Below are positions 56,820-64,000 of a stretch of DNA of 64,000 nucleotides, one piece after another. Position 1 is the first letter of the stretch, and every line of letters begins with the position of its first letter. A program made the position numbers and the translations under genes. Source of the stretch: Sideroxydans sp. (lineage in GTDB: Bacteria > Pseudomonadota > Gammaproteobacteria > Burkholderiales > Gallionellaceae); contig JAQTUV010000001.1 in NCBI GenBank assembly GCA_028707175.1, positions 496,001 to 560,000 on the forward strand, in the 5' to 3' direction. Below the pieces are notes generated by a model that was not told where the DNA came from, searched no databases, and worked only from the letters and a program-made list of their open reading frames with translations.

Positions 56820-57311
56820 TCAATAAAGCTTAACTTTCAGCTGCACTGAAACAGCCCCGTACAAACGATTTTGAATTGACGGTACGAAAGCGATGTTCGC
56901 CCCCACGCGCTCATACTCCACACTGGCGATGGGAATGAGGGCAGGGAACCAGCCTCCGTTGAGCATCCTCGGATATCCATCGAACCCGCCGATGACTGCC
57001 CCCAACTTCACCTTGCCCCAAGTGACCGGCTCCCAATACATCCCTGCATAGTGAGACGTCTCACGGTCGCTGTTGTAGAACTGCCCCACCGTCAACGAAC
57101 TGGTGCTGGAGTAGCGATACTCCACGCCCAAGCCATAGTTGGAATTGTTCAGCCCCAAGCTGGGGTCGAAGTGGAAAGAATAGAAACCCGCATTCACCCA
57201 TAGTTGGCGCTGAGGTTGCACTTCGGTCCACGTGAGCGGCGGCAAGCCGTCGGCGTGCGCTTTGGCACAGCAGGCGAACATCAGCAATAGCGAGGCGAGT
57301 AGGTGGCGCAT
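56820..57311 (-). CDS. Secreted barrel-like protein, paralog 1 of the acpH-flanking pair
   Basis: A 163-residue protein with a signal peptide (about 1-19, ending AKAHA). The mature part has alternating polar/hydrophobic strands rich in Tyr, Gly and Asn and ends in VKVKLY, an aromatic C-terminus expected of outer-membrane barrels. It shares NNSNYGLGVEYRYSS, SHYAGMYWEP, KLGAVIGGFDGYP and VEYERVGANI-type blocks with the protein at 58044-58562. I do not recognise a named family. The start at 57311 gives a proper signal peptide; upstream in-frame codons look non-coding. Confidence 0.72.
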   Translation of the reverse strand: MRHLLASLLLMFACCAKAHADGLPPLTWTEVQPQRQLWVNAGFYSFHFDPSLGLNNSNYGLGVEYRYSSTSSLTVGQFYNSDRETSHYAGMYWEPVTWGKVKLGAVIGGFDGYPRMLNGGWFPALIPIASVEYERVGANIAFVPSIQNRLYGAVSVQLKVKLY

Positions 57312-57453
57312 GGTGCGATGGAGTGTACTAAATTCAATGATGCTCGCGGACAGAAAATAGCTATTGAGGTGGGCATGTAAATTCCCCTTTGTCGCTTGCT
57401 TGGTGGAGAATATCAAGCGTGTCTAGCACAAGCCCTTTACCGAAAGATATACC

Positions 57454-58035
57454 GTGAACTTCCTCGCCCATGCGCTGCTTGCAGGTGACTCTCCCGCCTT
57501 GATCGTGGGCGGAGTCGTGGGCGATTGGATCAAAGGCACCTTGCCCGGCGCATTGCCGCCTGACCTCGCCAAGGGCGTCGCCCTACATCGCGCCATTGAT
57601 GAACATGCAGAAACCCATCCCGCTTTCTGCCGCAGCCGCACCCGTGTCTCATCCCAGCGCAGACGTTATGCCGGCGTCCTCGTTGATGTGTTCTACGACC
57701 ACCTGCTGGCGAAGCATTGGGCAGACATCCATCACCGCCCATTGGATGAATATTGCAACGAAGTCTATCGCCACATCCAAGACCGATTACACGACCTGCC
57801 ACCCGATTCACACTTCGCTTTGAACATGATGGCGCAGCAAGATTGGCTCAGCAGCTACGCACACATGGCCGAGCTCGCCGACGTATTGGCGCGTATGTCA
57901 CGCCGCGCAAGGCAACCCAATCCCTTAGCGAATGGCGAGCTTGAGTTGCTTGCGGATGTTGAGGGATTTACGGGGGACTTCTACGAGTGGTTCGGTGATG
58001 CAAGAACATTCTGTCTACAGTGGCAGCGTGAGTGA
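57454..58035 (+). CDS. acpH: ACP phosphodiesterase
   Basis: A 193-residue metal-dependent hydrolase of the HD-like AcpH family (DUF479) that removes 4'-phosphopantetheine from acyl carrier protein. The signature N-terminus NFLAHALLAGDSP, GGVVGDWIKG, LHRAIDEHAETHP and the metal-ligand region VLVDVFYDHLLAKHW are present. It starts at GTG 57454. It lies between two minus-strand paralogous genes, divergent from the first and convergent with the second. Confidence 0.87.
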   Translation: MNFLAHALLAGDSPALIVGGVVGDWIKGTLPGALPPDLAKGVALHRAIDEHAETHPAFCRSRTRVSSQRRRYAGVLVDVFYDHLLAKHWADIHHRPLDEYCNEVYRHIQDRLHDLPPDSHFALNMMAQQDWLSSYAHMAELADVLARMSRRARQPNPLANGELELLADVEGFTGDFYEWFGDARTFCLQWQRE

Positions 58036-58043
58036 ATCGCTAG

Positions 58044-58562
58044 CTATTCCAGCGCTAACTTAAATTGGAACGAAACTGCACCTACGACTTGAGGGGTAGG
58101 CGGGATGATCAAGATATTCACGCCGAGTTTCTGGTATTCAAAACTGATGGTCGGTATGGCAGCAAGAAAATATTTCCCGTTATTCATCGCAGGGTAACCA
58201 TCCATCACCCCCACGACGGCACCTAGACGTGCTCTGCCCAGTTGGATCGGTTGGCAATATATGCCAGCGTAATGGGAGGGGCGATACAGACTGTTTTTGT
58301 AGTAACCAATGGTATAGGCATATATCGAAGAGAAGCGATGCTCGACCCCGAGTCCGATATTGCTGTCATTAAAATCTTGAACAGCCTCGTTTTCATCGAC
58401 ATGTTTTGAGTGCACCCCAAAATTGATCCACGTCTCGTCTAATTCCTCGTCCTCGATAAAGTTGCGCCCATGCACGAAGTCCCCCCCCGCATTGGCAGTA
58501 AAAATCGTAGCGCTGAGTAACAGCGCACACAGAAACTGGATGCGAGATCGAAGCCTTGGCAT
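58044..58562 (-). CDS. Secreted barrel-like protein, paralog 2 of the acpH-flanking pair
   Basis: A 172-residue protein with a signal peptide (about 1-25, ending FTANA). From about residue 65 it parallels the protein at 56820-57311: NDSNIGLGVEHRFSS, SHYAGIYCQPIQ, RLGAVVGVMDGYP and a strand-rich C-terminus. The N-terminal third is acidic and different. ATG 58562 follows GGGGGTAACC. Probably periplasmic or outer-membrane; function unknown. The two copies suggest a duplication around acpH. Confidence 0.7.
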   Translation of the reverse strand: MPRLRSRIQFLCALLLSATIFTANAGGDFVHGRNFIEDEELDETWINFGVHSKHVDENEAVQDFNDSNIGLGVEHRFSSIYAYTIGYYKNSLYRPSHYAGIYCQPIQLGRARLGAVVGVMDGYPAMNNGKYFLAAIPTISFEYQKLGVNILIIPPTPQVVGAVSFQFKLALE

Positions 58563-58768
58563 GGTTACCCCCTAGATACATATTCATGAAATACGAACTA
58601 GTTATCGGATGCAGGTACGGAATGTTTAGGCTTAAACCAGCTTAAATATTTGAATCTGCGCGGGAATAGCGCGGAAGGTGCGGGGGGATATTAGAGAGTT
58701 TGAACAGAGGGGCGCAGTGCGGGTGGTTGAAAACAATTCGATGCTGAGCTAACCCGTTTAACTCTTCT
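58563..58768. other. Gap upstream of paralog 2
   Basis: I see no gene. The stretch from 58563 to about 58620 is probably the promoter region of the minus-strand barrel-like gene. The gap continues into the nrdJ relic and a family D repeat. Confidence 0.5.
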
Positions 58769-58809
58769 GGAATCTCTAGCACGCCCGCCTGTTGGATCAG
58801 ATAGCGGTG
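58769..58809 (-). pseudogene. Relic of the nrdJ 3' end
   Basis: On the minus strand this reads YLIQQAGVLEIPEE, matching [14 protein letters not shown] near the C-terminus of NrdJ (encoded at about 59240-59280). Shared DNA includes ATCTCTAGCACGCCC and CTGTTGGATC with scattered mismatches. The similarity stops on both sides, and no zinc-binding tail follows. Confidence 0.75.
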
Positions 58810-58819
58810 CGATGAAATT

Positions 58820-58850
58820 GATGGGTATCGCTACGCTCAACCCATCCTAC
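58820..58850. repeat. Short inverted repeat, family D copy 2
   Basis: GATGGGTATCGCTACGCTCA then ACCCATCCTACG, nearly identical to 23643-23669. It lies just after the 56-residue membrane-protein gene. Confidence 0.65.
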
Positions 58851-58864
58851 GCTAGCTACGCAGG

Positions 58865-59035
58865 CTACCCAATTTTTATCAAGCCAGATGTAAAAGCAAC
58901 CAAGATAAGCCAAGTGATTGCGAAGATTCCAGCTTTTGAGAAATCTCCGTCCTGCATTTTCCCAAGAAGTCCTTTGAGAATATAAAACATAACCAACAGC
59001 CCCATGAGCCATTCGATGAAATTGAGGATTGCCAT
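58865..59035 (-). CDS. Small membrane protein, 56 residues
   Basis: Starts MAILNFIEWLMGLLVMFYIL and ends SGLIKIG, with two predicted helices (about 6-24 and 36-53) joined by a short charged stretch (KGLLGKMQDGDFSKAG). The ATG at 59035 follows AGGA at 5-base spacing. Codon use and the clear two-helix hairpin suggest a real gene. It lies between nrdJ and the nrdJ relic, on the same strand. No family recognised. Confidence 0.6.
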   Translation of the reverse strand: MAILNFIEWLMGLLVMFYILKGLLGKMQDGDFSKAGIFAITWLILVAFTSGLIKIG

Positions 59036-59106
59036 AGTGTCCTAACCTAAAGTGGGTACGGAATTGGTGGAGGTACAATCAAAAAATTGCGGTAGTCATT
59101 TACTGC

Positions 59107-62100
59107 TTAACCGCACGCCCCAATCGCCCCGCAACTCGTACAGAACTCACACCCATCCTTCTTGATGAGCGTGGCGTTTCCGCACTCCTTGCACACCTTG
59201 CCGACGATGGGTTTGATAGTGGTGGGTTTGATCTGGCCTTCGGGGATCTCTAGCACGCCCATCTGTTGGATCGGGTAGCCGTTCGCATCGAGGATGCCGA
59301 GCATGGAGAAGCGGTGGATGATGAGCTTCGCCACATACGACACGGTGGAGGGGTAGCTCTCCATCTTGGCGCCACCGGGTACACGCGCCATGAAGTCACC
59401 CAAGGGTTCGCCGAAGTTGAGCAGTTTGCGCAGCTTCATGCCGATCCAAGCGGGGTCGATGACGCGCATGTCCAGACTCAACACTTTGCACAGTCCATCG
59501 AGTGCGCGCGGATACACGCCGGACAACCACATGGAATAGGGGCGACGTTGACCGTCGGGCAGCACGAGTTCTTTCAGGCCCAAAACGAAATCGTCACCGC
59601 TGCCTGCGTTGGAGATGTCCACCGTCCAACTCATGGTGCCGTCGGTGCCGGTCTTGGGTTCTTTCTTGGCGAACAGTGCGTCCATCATCGGCGTGGTCAC
59701 GCCGTCGCTGACTTCCAATGCGCCCAATGCTTCGATGCGATATTTCAGCAAGTGCGCGAAAGCGGCGACCAAGCTGGGCATACGTTTCACTTCGCCATCA
59801 GGTGGCATCTGCATGTCGAAGGCGTCATCGCCCGCTGTCTTCATCAACATTTCTAATTTCATGCGAATCCACACGGGGTCGCGTGTGCGCATGTCCATCG
59901 ACAAGGATTTTGCCAATGCGCCTAAGCCGCGCGGTTGCTCGGAGCCATTTACCCAAACTTCAAAAGGATGGTTGTGGCCATTTGAGGTGTGAGATACGAA
60001 TGCCACAAAGCTGCCCAGCGGATGTTTCACCACTTGCGATGTCCAGCCTTCGCTACCTGAGGGAAGTGAAGGGCGACCTGGCCAACGCAGCGAGGCGAGC
60101 GCAGGTTTGGGGGCGGCTTCCAACACGATGCGGCGGTCTTGGTCGAACACGAAGTCCTGCGGTTGATCTTCCTTCTTGGGTTCTGGCGTGACGGAAAGCA
60201 CGGAGCCCAACACGCTGTTGGGGCGATAGGTCGCCAAGCCCTTCAGCCCAGCTTTCCATGCCTCGGTGTAGAGGTCTTTGAATTCTTCGAACGGGTAGTC
60301 GGCAGGCACGTTCACCGTCTTGCTGATAGAGGTGTCGATGAAAGGCGCGACAGCCGCCACCATCTTCATGTGGTCGATGGCGGAGATATCCAGTGCGGTG
60401 ACGAACTGGTGTGGCAGATTCTCCACATCGCCGCCCATCTTCTTGAACAAGCGCCATGCGTGGTCTTCTACCGAGTAGTCTTTGGTGGTGCCGTCCATCA
60501 TGCGTTTCTTGCGTGTGTAGAACCACGAGAACGCAGGTTCGATACCGTTGGAGGCGTTGTCCGCGAAAGCCAACGAGATGGTGCCCGTGGGCGCGATGGA
60601 GAGTAGGTGACTGTTGCGGATGCCGTGCTTACGGATCTTGTCTTTTAACTCGTCGGGCAGACGCGAGGCGAAGCGCGGTGCAGCGAGATATTTGTCTGCA
60701 TCAAGTAGCGGGAACTTACCGCGCTCGATAGCGAGGTCGACCGAGGCTTGATACGACTCGTCGCGCATGATGCGGGTGATGTCGGCGGCAAAGGCACGCG
60801 CCTCATCGGTGTCATAACGCTTGCCCAACATCACCAGCGCATCGCCAAGGCCAGTGAAGCCCAAACCGACGCGGCGTTTGTTCGCCGCTTCTTGTTGTTG
60901 CTCAGGCAACGGCCATGCGGTCACGTCCAGCACGTTGTCCAACATACGAATGGCGACACGCACCAGTTGCTTGAATGGTTCGTAATCGAAGCCCGCGTGG
61001 TTGGAGAACGGGTTCTTCACCATACGCGACAGGTCGATAGAGCCGAGGCAGCAGCAGCCGTAAGGCGGCAAGGGTTGCTCGGCGCAGTTGTGAACATACA
61101 AGCCGTTGGCATCGAAGGCGTGCACATCGGCTACGGTCACGTCATACACATCTTCCACGCCATCCTCTTCCAGCGATTGCACGGTGGCGACGAAACGCTC
61201 CGCATTTGGTTTGCGTTGGTAATCGGCGAGCAGGTTATTCAGCCTGTCCATCTTGTCACTGTCGGAAAAGCCGATCAACGAGGCGAAACGTCCGAGGTTC
61301 TCACCGCTGATGATGAGTTCGTGCAGGGCTTGGCAGTCGTATTTTTTATTGCCGCCTTTGCCATCAGGTAAAGACTTCAATCCGGCGGGGCGACGATCTT
61401 TATAGATCGTGGCGATGATGCCCAAGCGTTGCAACATGCGCTGAACCGCTTGCAGATTGCCGAGGTCGATCTGTGTTAGTCGAACGCTGACACCTTTGTC
61501 CTGCGTACCTTGCACCGAACCATCGGCATCGAACATGCCACGCAATACGCCGCGATAGAAATCGGAGGAGGCTTGCTCGATGGCGGGCGTGAAGCGTTTG
61601 TTGCCGGGCGTCATGCCTAGCTCCAATGCCAGCGTGCGTAGCGCGCCTGTTGCCAAACGGAATTCACCGCGCCCCTCGATGGGTTTTTGCCAGCCGTTGA
61701 AATCTGCACGGTGGGGGAGCGTGCGTGCCGCATGTTCAGCAGCGCGCATCACACTTGAGATGCCTGCGCCGGGTTGAATGTCATCCCCGTTTGATACTTT
61801 TAATGCACTCGCATCCCAGACGCTCAACACGGCTTTGTCGTTCTTGAGTGTGCCGTCGCCGATGAGTAACCCGATCAAATAACCTTCGGCTTCGCTGTGC
61901 ATGCCTTCCCACGCTGTCAGCGCGCGATGGTCATTCAAGATGATCTGGTCGTTGGCTTTGAGTTCGCCTGCCTTGACCCATTCCGTTTCGCGCACGTAAC
62001 GTGTCATTTTGGAAACACGCAATACTTGATGGTCTGCGGTGAGGCGCAATGTGTGGCCTTCAGTCGTGTTTAATCGCAGGACAGGTTTTGTGCCTGTGAA

Positions 62101-63072
62101 AAAGAAACCTTGCGATTCGGTGGCGTAGGGCTTGCCATCGACCATCGCGTTGAAAGGTTTGCCGATCAATGCGCTGACTTGGCGCGCGCCCTGTTGTGTC
62201 ATCACCCATGTATCAGCGGTGACACAAGGATTCGTAGCCTCGATGACTTCGCAATACGACAGGTTGTTGTCGCGGTTCATCAGGTCGATGAATAACACGC
62301 CCGGCTCGGCGTGGTCGTAGGTGCTTTCGATGATTTGCTTCCACAGGTCGGTAGCGCGCACTTTGCGATACACCCACTTGCCATCGGCGCGTAGTGTCGC
62401 GCCTTCAGCCAAGAGGAGGTCGGAAGGTTTGGCGCTATGCACCAGTTCGAATTCGTTGTCGGCTTCCACGGCTTGCATCAGCGCATCAGTAACGCCGACG
62501 GAGATGTTGAAGTTGCGCAGGTCGCCTTTGTCTTTGGCGCTGATGAATTTCTCGATATCGGGATGGTCGCAACGCAACACGCCCATCTGCGCACCGCGCC
62601 GCGCACCGGCGGATTCCACTGTCTCACAAGAACGGTCGAACACACGCATGTAGGAGATGGGGCCGCTGGCGCGTGAGTTGGTGCCTTTCACATGTGCGCC
62701 TTCGGGGCGGATGCTGGAGAAGTCGTAACCCACACCACCACCACGGCGCATGGTCTCGGCGGCTTGTTGCAAGGCATCGTAGATGCCGGGCTTGCCATCG
62801 ATGCTGCCAGAGATGGCATCACCCACGGGTTGCACGAAACAGTTGATGAGCGTGGCTTGTATCGTCAGACCCGCAGCGGAGTTGATGCGACCTGCGGGCA
62901 CGAAGCCGTTCTCCTGGGCGAGGAAGAACGCCTCTTCCCACTTCGTGCGCTGTTCCGGCTTCTCCGCCTGCGCCAGACCGCGCGCTACGCGGCGACGCAC
63001 ATCCTGCACCGACGTCTCATCCGCTTCCGCGTATTTTTCCAACAGGACTTCGATGCTGATCTCTTGCGTCAT
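59107..63072 (-). CDS. nrdJ: Adenosylcobalamin-dependent ribonucleotide reductase with intein
   Basis: The 1321-codon frame encodes a class II reductase interrupted by a 380-residue intein (residues 283-662), leaving a 941-residue enzyme after splicing. The N-extein has [13 protein letters not shown] (redox Cys78), [15 protein letters not shown] and [11 protein letters not shown]. The C-extein begins [19 protein letters not shown], where Cys663 is the predicted thiyl-radical cysteine and one of Cys673-675 the redox partner. The C-terminal part has two similar segments (about 1030-1120 and 1150-1250) and ends in a zinc-ribbon-like [20 protein letters not shown] tail. It reduces ribonucleotides to deoxyribonucleotides using B12, independent of oxygen. 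It is downstream of serB, separated by 111 bases. Confidence 0.94.
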   Translation of the reverse strand: MTQEISIEVLLEKYAEADETSVQDVRRRVARGLAQAEKPEQRTKWEEAFFLAQENGFVPAGRINSAAGLTIQATLINCFVQPVGDAISGSIDGKPGIYDALQQAAETMRRGGGVGYDFSSIRPEGAHVKGTNSRASGPISYMRVFDRSCETVESAGARRGAQMGVLRCDHPDIEKFISAKDKGDLRNFNISVGVTDALMQAVEADNEFELVHSAKPSDLLLAEGATLRADGKWVYRKVRATDLWKQIIESTYDHAEPGVLFIDLMNRDNNLSYCEVIEATNPCVTADTWVMTQQGARQVSALIGKPFNAMVDGKPYATESQGFFFTGTKPVLRLNTTEGHTLRLTADHQVLRVSKMTRYVRETEWVKAGELKANDQIILNDHRALTAWEGMHSEAEGYLIGLLIGDGTLKNDKAVLSVWDASALKVSNGDDIQPGAGISSVMRAAEHAARTLPHRADFNGWQKPIEGRGEFRLATGALRTLALELGMTPGNKRFTPAIEQASSDFYRGVLRGMFDADGSVQGTQDKGVSVRLTQIDLGNLQAVQRMLQRLGIIATIYKDRRPAGLKSLPDGKGGNKKYDCQALHELIISGENLGRFASLIGFSDSDKMDRLNNLLADYQRKPNAERFVATVQSLEEDGVEDVYDVTVADVHAFDANGLYVHNCAEQPLPPYGCCCLGSIDLSRMVKNPFSNHAGFDYEPFKQLVRVAIRMLDNVLDVTAWPLPEQQQEAANKRRVGLGFTGLGDALVMLGKRYDTDEARAFAADITRIMRDESYQASVDLAIERGKFPLLDADKYLAAPRFASRLPDELKDKIRKHGIRNSHLLSIAPTGTISLAFADNASNGIEPAFSWFYTRKKRMMDGTTKDYSVEDHAWRLFKKMGGDVENLPHQFVTALDISAIDHMKMVAAVAPFIDTSISKTVNVPADYPFEEFKDLYTEAWKAGLKGLATYRPNSVLGSVLSVTPEPKKEDQPQDFVFDQDRRIVLEAAPKPALASLRWPGRPSLPSGSEGWTSQVVKHPLGSFVAFVSHTSNGHNHPFEVWVNGSEQPRGLGALAKSLSMDMRTRDPVWIRMKLEMLMKTAGDDAFDMQMPPDGEVKRMPSLVAAFAHLLKYRIEALGALEVSDGVTTPMMDALFAKKEPKTGTDGTMSWTVDISNAGSGDDFVLGLKELVLPDGQRRPYSMWLSGVYPRALDGLCKVLSLDMRVIDPAWIGMKLRKLLNFGEPLGDFMARVPGGAKMESYPSTVSYVAKLIIHRFSMLGILDANGYPIQQMGVLEIPEGQIKPTTIKPIVGKVCKECGNATLIKKDGCEFCTSCGAIGACG
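61087..62226 (-). mobile_element. Intein with LAGLIDADG homing endonuclease, in nrdJ
   Basis: Block A begins with Cys283 ([13 protein letters not shown]), block B has TADHQV, and blocks F and G are [21 protein letters not shown] ending in His661-Asn662, followed by extein Cys663. These are all the residues needed for class 1 splicing (C1, block B Thr and His, terminal HN, +1 Cys). Between them are two dodecapeptide motifs, [12 protein letters not shown] and [15 protein letters not shown], of a DOD homing endonuclease, both with their acidic residue, so endonuclease activity may persist. Confidence 0.95.
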
Positions 63073-63125
63073 GGTGTTGCTCCTTGGCGTTAGTTATTTT
63101 TCGCCGAAAATCGGGTGTTGCGGTT

Positions 63126-63176
63126 GTAGGTTAGGCTTGAGCCTGACAGCAAGCGTCGGGGTAAATCCCGACCTAC
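63126..63176. repeat. Palindromic repeat, family B, upstream of nrdJ
   Basis: GTAGGTTAGGCTTGAGCCTGAC followed by GTCGGGGTAAATCCCGACCTAC-type arms: nested inverted repeats related to 7911-8028 and 15425-15470. It occupies most of the 111-base serB-nrdJ gap. Confidence 0.75.
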
Positions 63177-63183
63177 ACGTGTT

Positions 63184-64000
63184 CTAGTGGCCGAACAGAT
63201 TGACCAATCCATCCAGTCCAACAAAATTCAATGCGTAGCTAGCTTGTGCGCGCACAACGGGTTTGGCGTGATAGGCGATGCTGCTGCCGGCCTCGGCCAT
63301 CATCTTTAGGTCGTTCGCACCATCTCCCATCGCGATGACTTGTTCCGGTTTCAATTCCAATTCCACGCGGATGCGGTTCAGCCAATCGGCTTTACCCTGT
63401 GCATCCACGATCTTGCCTTGCACTTCGCCGGTGAGTCTGCCGTTCACAATTTCTAACTCGTTGGCGTGGGCAAAATCGAGGCCGAGGCGTTCTTTCAAAC
63501 GTTGGGTGAAGAACACGAAACCGCCGGAGACCAGTAAGGTCTTGATGCCGTGCTTCTTCAGCTCGGCCAGCATCAGTTCCGCGCCGGGATTTAACTTCAA
63601 GCGTTCGTCATACACGCGTTGCAATGCGCTCTCGTCCAGATTGCGCAACAAGGCGACGCGACGACGCAGACTTTCAGCGAAGTCGATCTCGCCACGCATC
63701 GCCGCTTCGGTGATCTCTGCGACTTGGGGTTTGATGCCTTGCATGTCGGCGATTTCGTCGATGCATTCAATGTTGATGAGGGTGGAATCCATATCCATCA
63801 CCACCAAGCCGAAATCGGCCAAGGTCTTGTCCGCAGGCACGAAGCCGTAGTCGATCTGATGCTCGAAGCAATAGTCGGCGATGCTGTCGTTTGGTTTTGC
63901 GTCACGTAGACGATAGATATGGGCAGCGATCTGCTCGGTACGGGTGGCGTTGGATAACTTGGCGAGGTGTTCTACCTGCGCGGAAGGGATGTCGTGTAGG
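63184..64000 (-). CDS. serB: Phosphoserine phosphatase (5' end outside window)
   Basis: The frame is open through the right edge, so the start is outside. The HAD core has VVMDMDSTLINIECIDEIA (nucleophile Asp), LLVSGGFVFFTQ and the metal-binding MGDGANDLKMM, all typical of SerB, which makes L-serine from phosphoserine in the last step of the phosphorylated pathway. The part upstream of the core (about 55 residues visible) continues as an N-terminal regulatory region as in other SerB proteins. An internal GTG at 63840 is not the true start. nrdJ follows on the same strand. Confidence 0.94.
   Translation of the reverse strand, partial: LHDIPSAQVEHLAKLSNATRTEQIAAHIYRLRDAKPNDSIADYCFEHQIDYGFVPADKTLADFGLVVMDMDSTLINIECIDEIADMQGIKPQVAEITEAAMRGEIDFAESLRRRVALLRNLDESALQRVYDERLKLNPGAELMLAELKKHGIKTLLVSGGFVFFTQRLKERLGLDFAHANELEIVNGRLTGEVQGKIVDAQGKADWLNRIRVELELKPEQVIAMGDGANDLKMMAEAGSSIAYHAKPVVRAQASYALNFVGLDGLVNLFGH

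Noticed and set aside
58797-59078. 93-codon minus-strand frame
   Set aside because: It runs through a family D repeat and covers the better supported 56-residue membrane-protein gene in another frame; its translation is His/Arg rich with no domain character.
59107-63072. nrdJ as a broken or fused gene because of its unusual length
   Set aside because: The extra 380 residues are a complete intein with all splicing blocks; the flanking reductase parts join without gaps.
63073-63183. Possible cobalamin riboswitch upstream of nrdJ
   Set aside because: The gap is only 111 bases and is mostly a family B palindrome; no B12-box-like conserved sequence is visible.

Overview
The window is a dense chromosomal segment of a Gram-negative bacterium, most likely a betaproteobacterium of the Nitrosomonadales/Gallionellaceae kind. 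This is inferred from gene content: a complete System I cytochrome c maturation operon, lplT beside alr, tig-clpP-clpX-lon-tRNA-ppiD, a beta-type NrdJ and a sulfate uptake operon next to cysB. No ribosomal RNA is present, so the placement is tentative. Nearly all genes look intact. There is no prophage, transposase or CRISPR array; the accessory content is a toxin-antitoxin pair, an intein and several families of short palindromic repeats.

Layout. 1-2.7 kb: Spy/CpxP-like protein (cut by the window edge) and a CpxR/CpxA-like two-component pair. 3-6.7 kb (minus strand): lplT, a TPR/SLOG-like/class III cyclase protein and a DEDDy exonuclease. 6.8-10.2 kb: alr, then divergent selU and selD. 10.4-13.2 kb: DUF302 protein, octaheme cytochrome c and membrane cytochrome b, a respiratory or detoxifying electron-transfer unit. 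13.3-18.3 kb (minus): sbp, cysT, cysW, cysA, cysB. 18.5-25.3 kb: TlpA-like protein, tRNA-Arg, periplasmic Bcp, a membrane protein, uup, hemerythrin, a YaiI-like protein, an orphan membrane protein and a DUF433/DUF5615 toxin-antitoxin pair. 25.4-29.5 kb: DinG/YoaA-like helicase, ankyrin protein, YhdH-like reductase, tRNA-Leu. 29.6-41.5 kb: a seven-gene glycogen cluster (glgB, pgi, glgA, glgC, GH57 enzyme, ROK glucokinase, glgP). 41.6-49.6 kb: tig, clpP, clpX, lon, tRNA-Val, tRNA-Asp, ppiD. 49.7-56.8 kb: ccmABCDEFGHI. 56.8-59 kb: acpH flanked by two paralogous secreted barrel-like proteins, plus a 56-residue membrane protein. 59.1-64 kb (minus): serB (cut by the edge) and nrdJ.

How the genes work together. 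The Ccm system supplies covalent heme attachment needed by the octaheme cytochrome. SelD makes selenophosphate for SelU. The glycogen cluster covers synthesis (GlgC, GlgA, GlgB), breakdown (GlgP, GH57) and the links to hexose phosphate (Pgi, glucokinase). Trigger factor, ClpXP, Lon and PpiD form a protein quality-control block.

The most notable item is the B12-dependent ribonucleotide reductase. It carries a 380-residue intein with a LAGLIDADG homing endonuclease, inserted directly before the predicted thiyl-radical cysteine, so enzyme activity should depend on splicing. A short decayed copy of the nrdJ 3' end lies about 0.4 kb downstream. I found no clear evidence of a wholly new multi-gene system; the cyclase protein, the octaheme unit and the acpH-flanking paralogs are the best leads.
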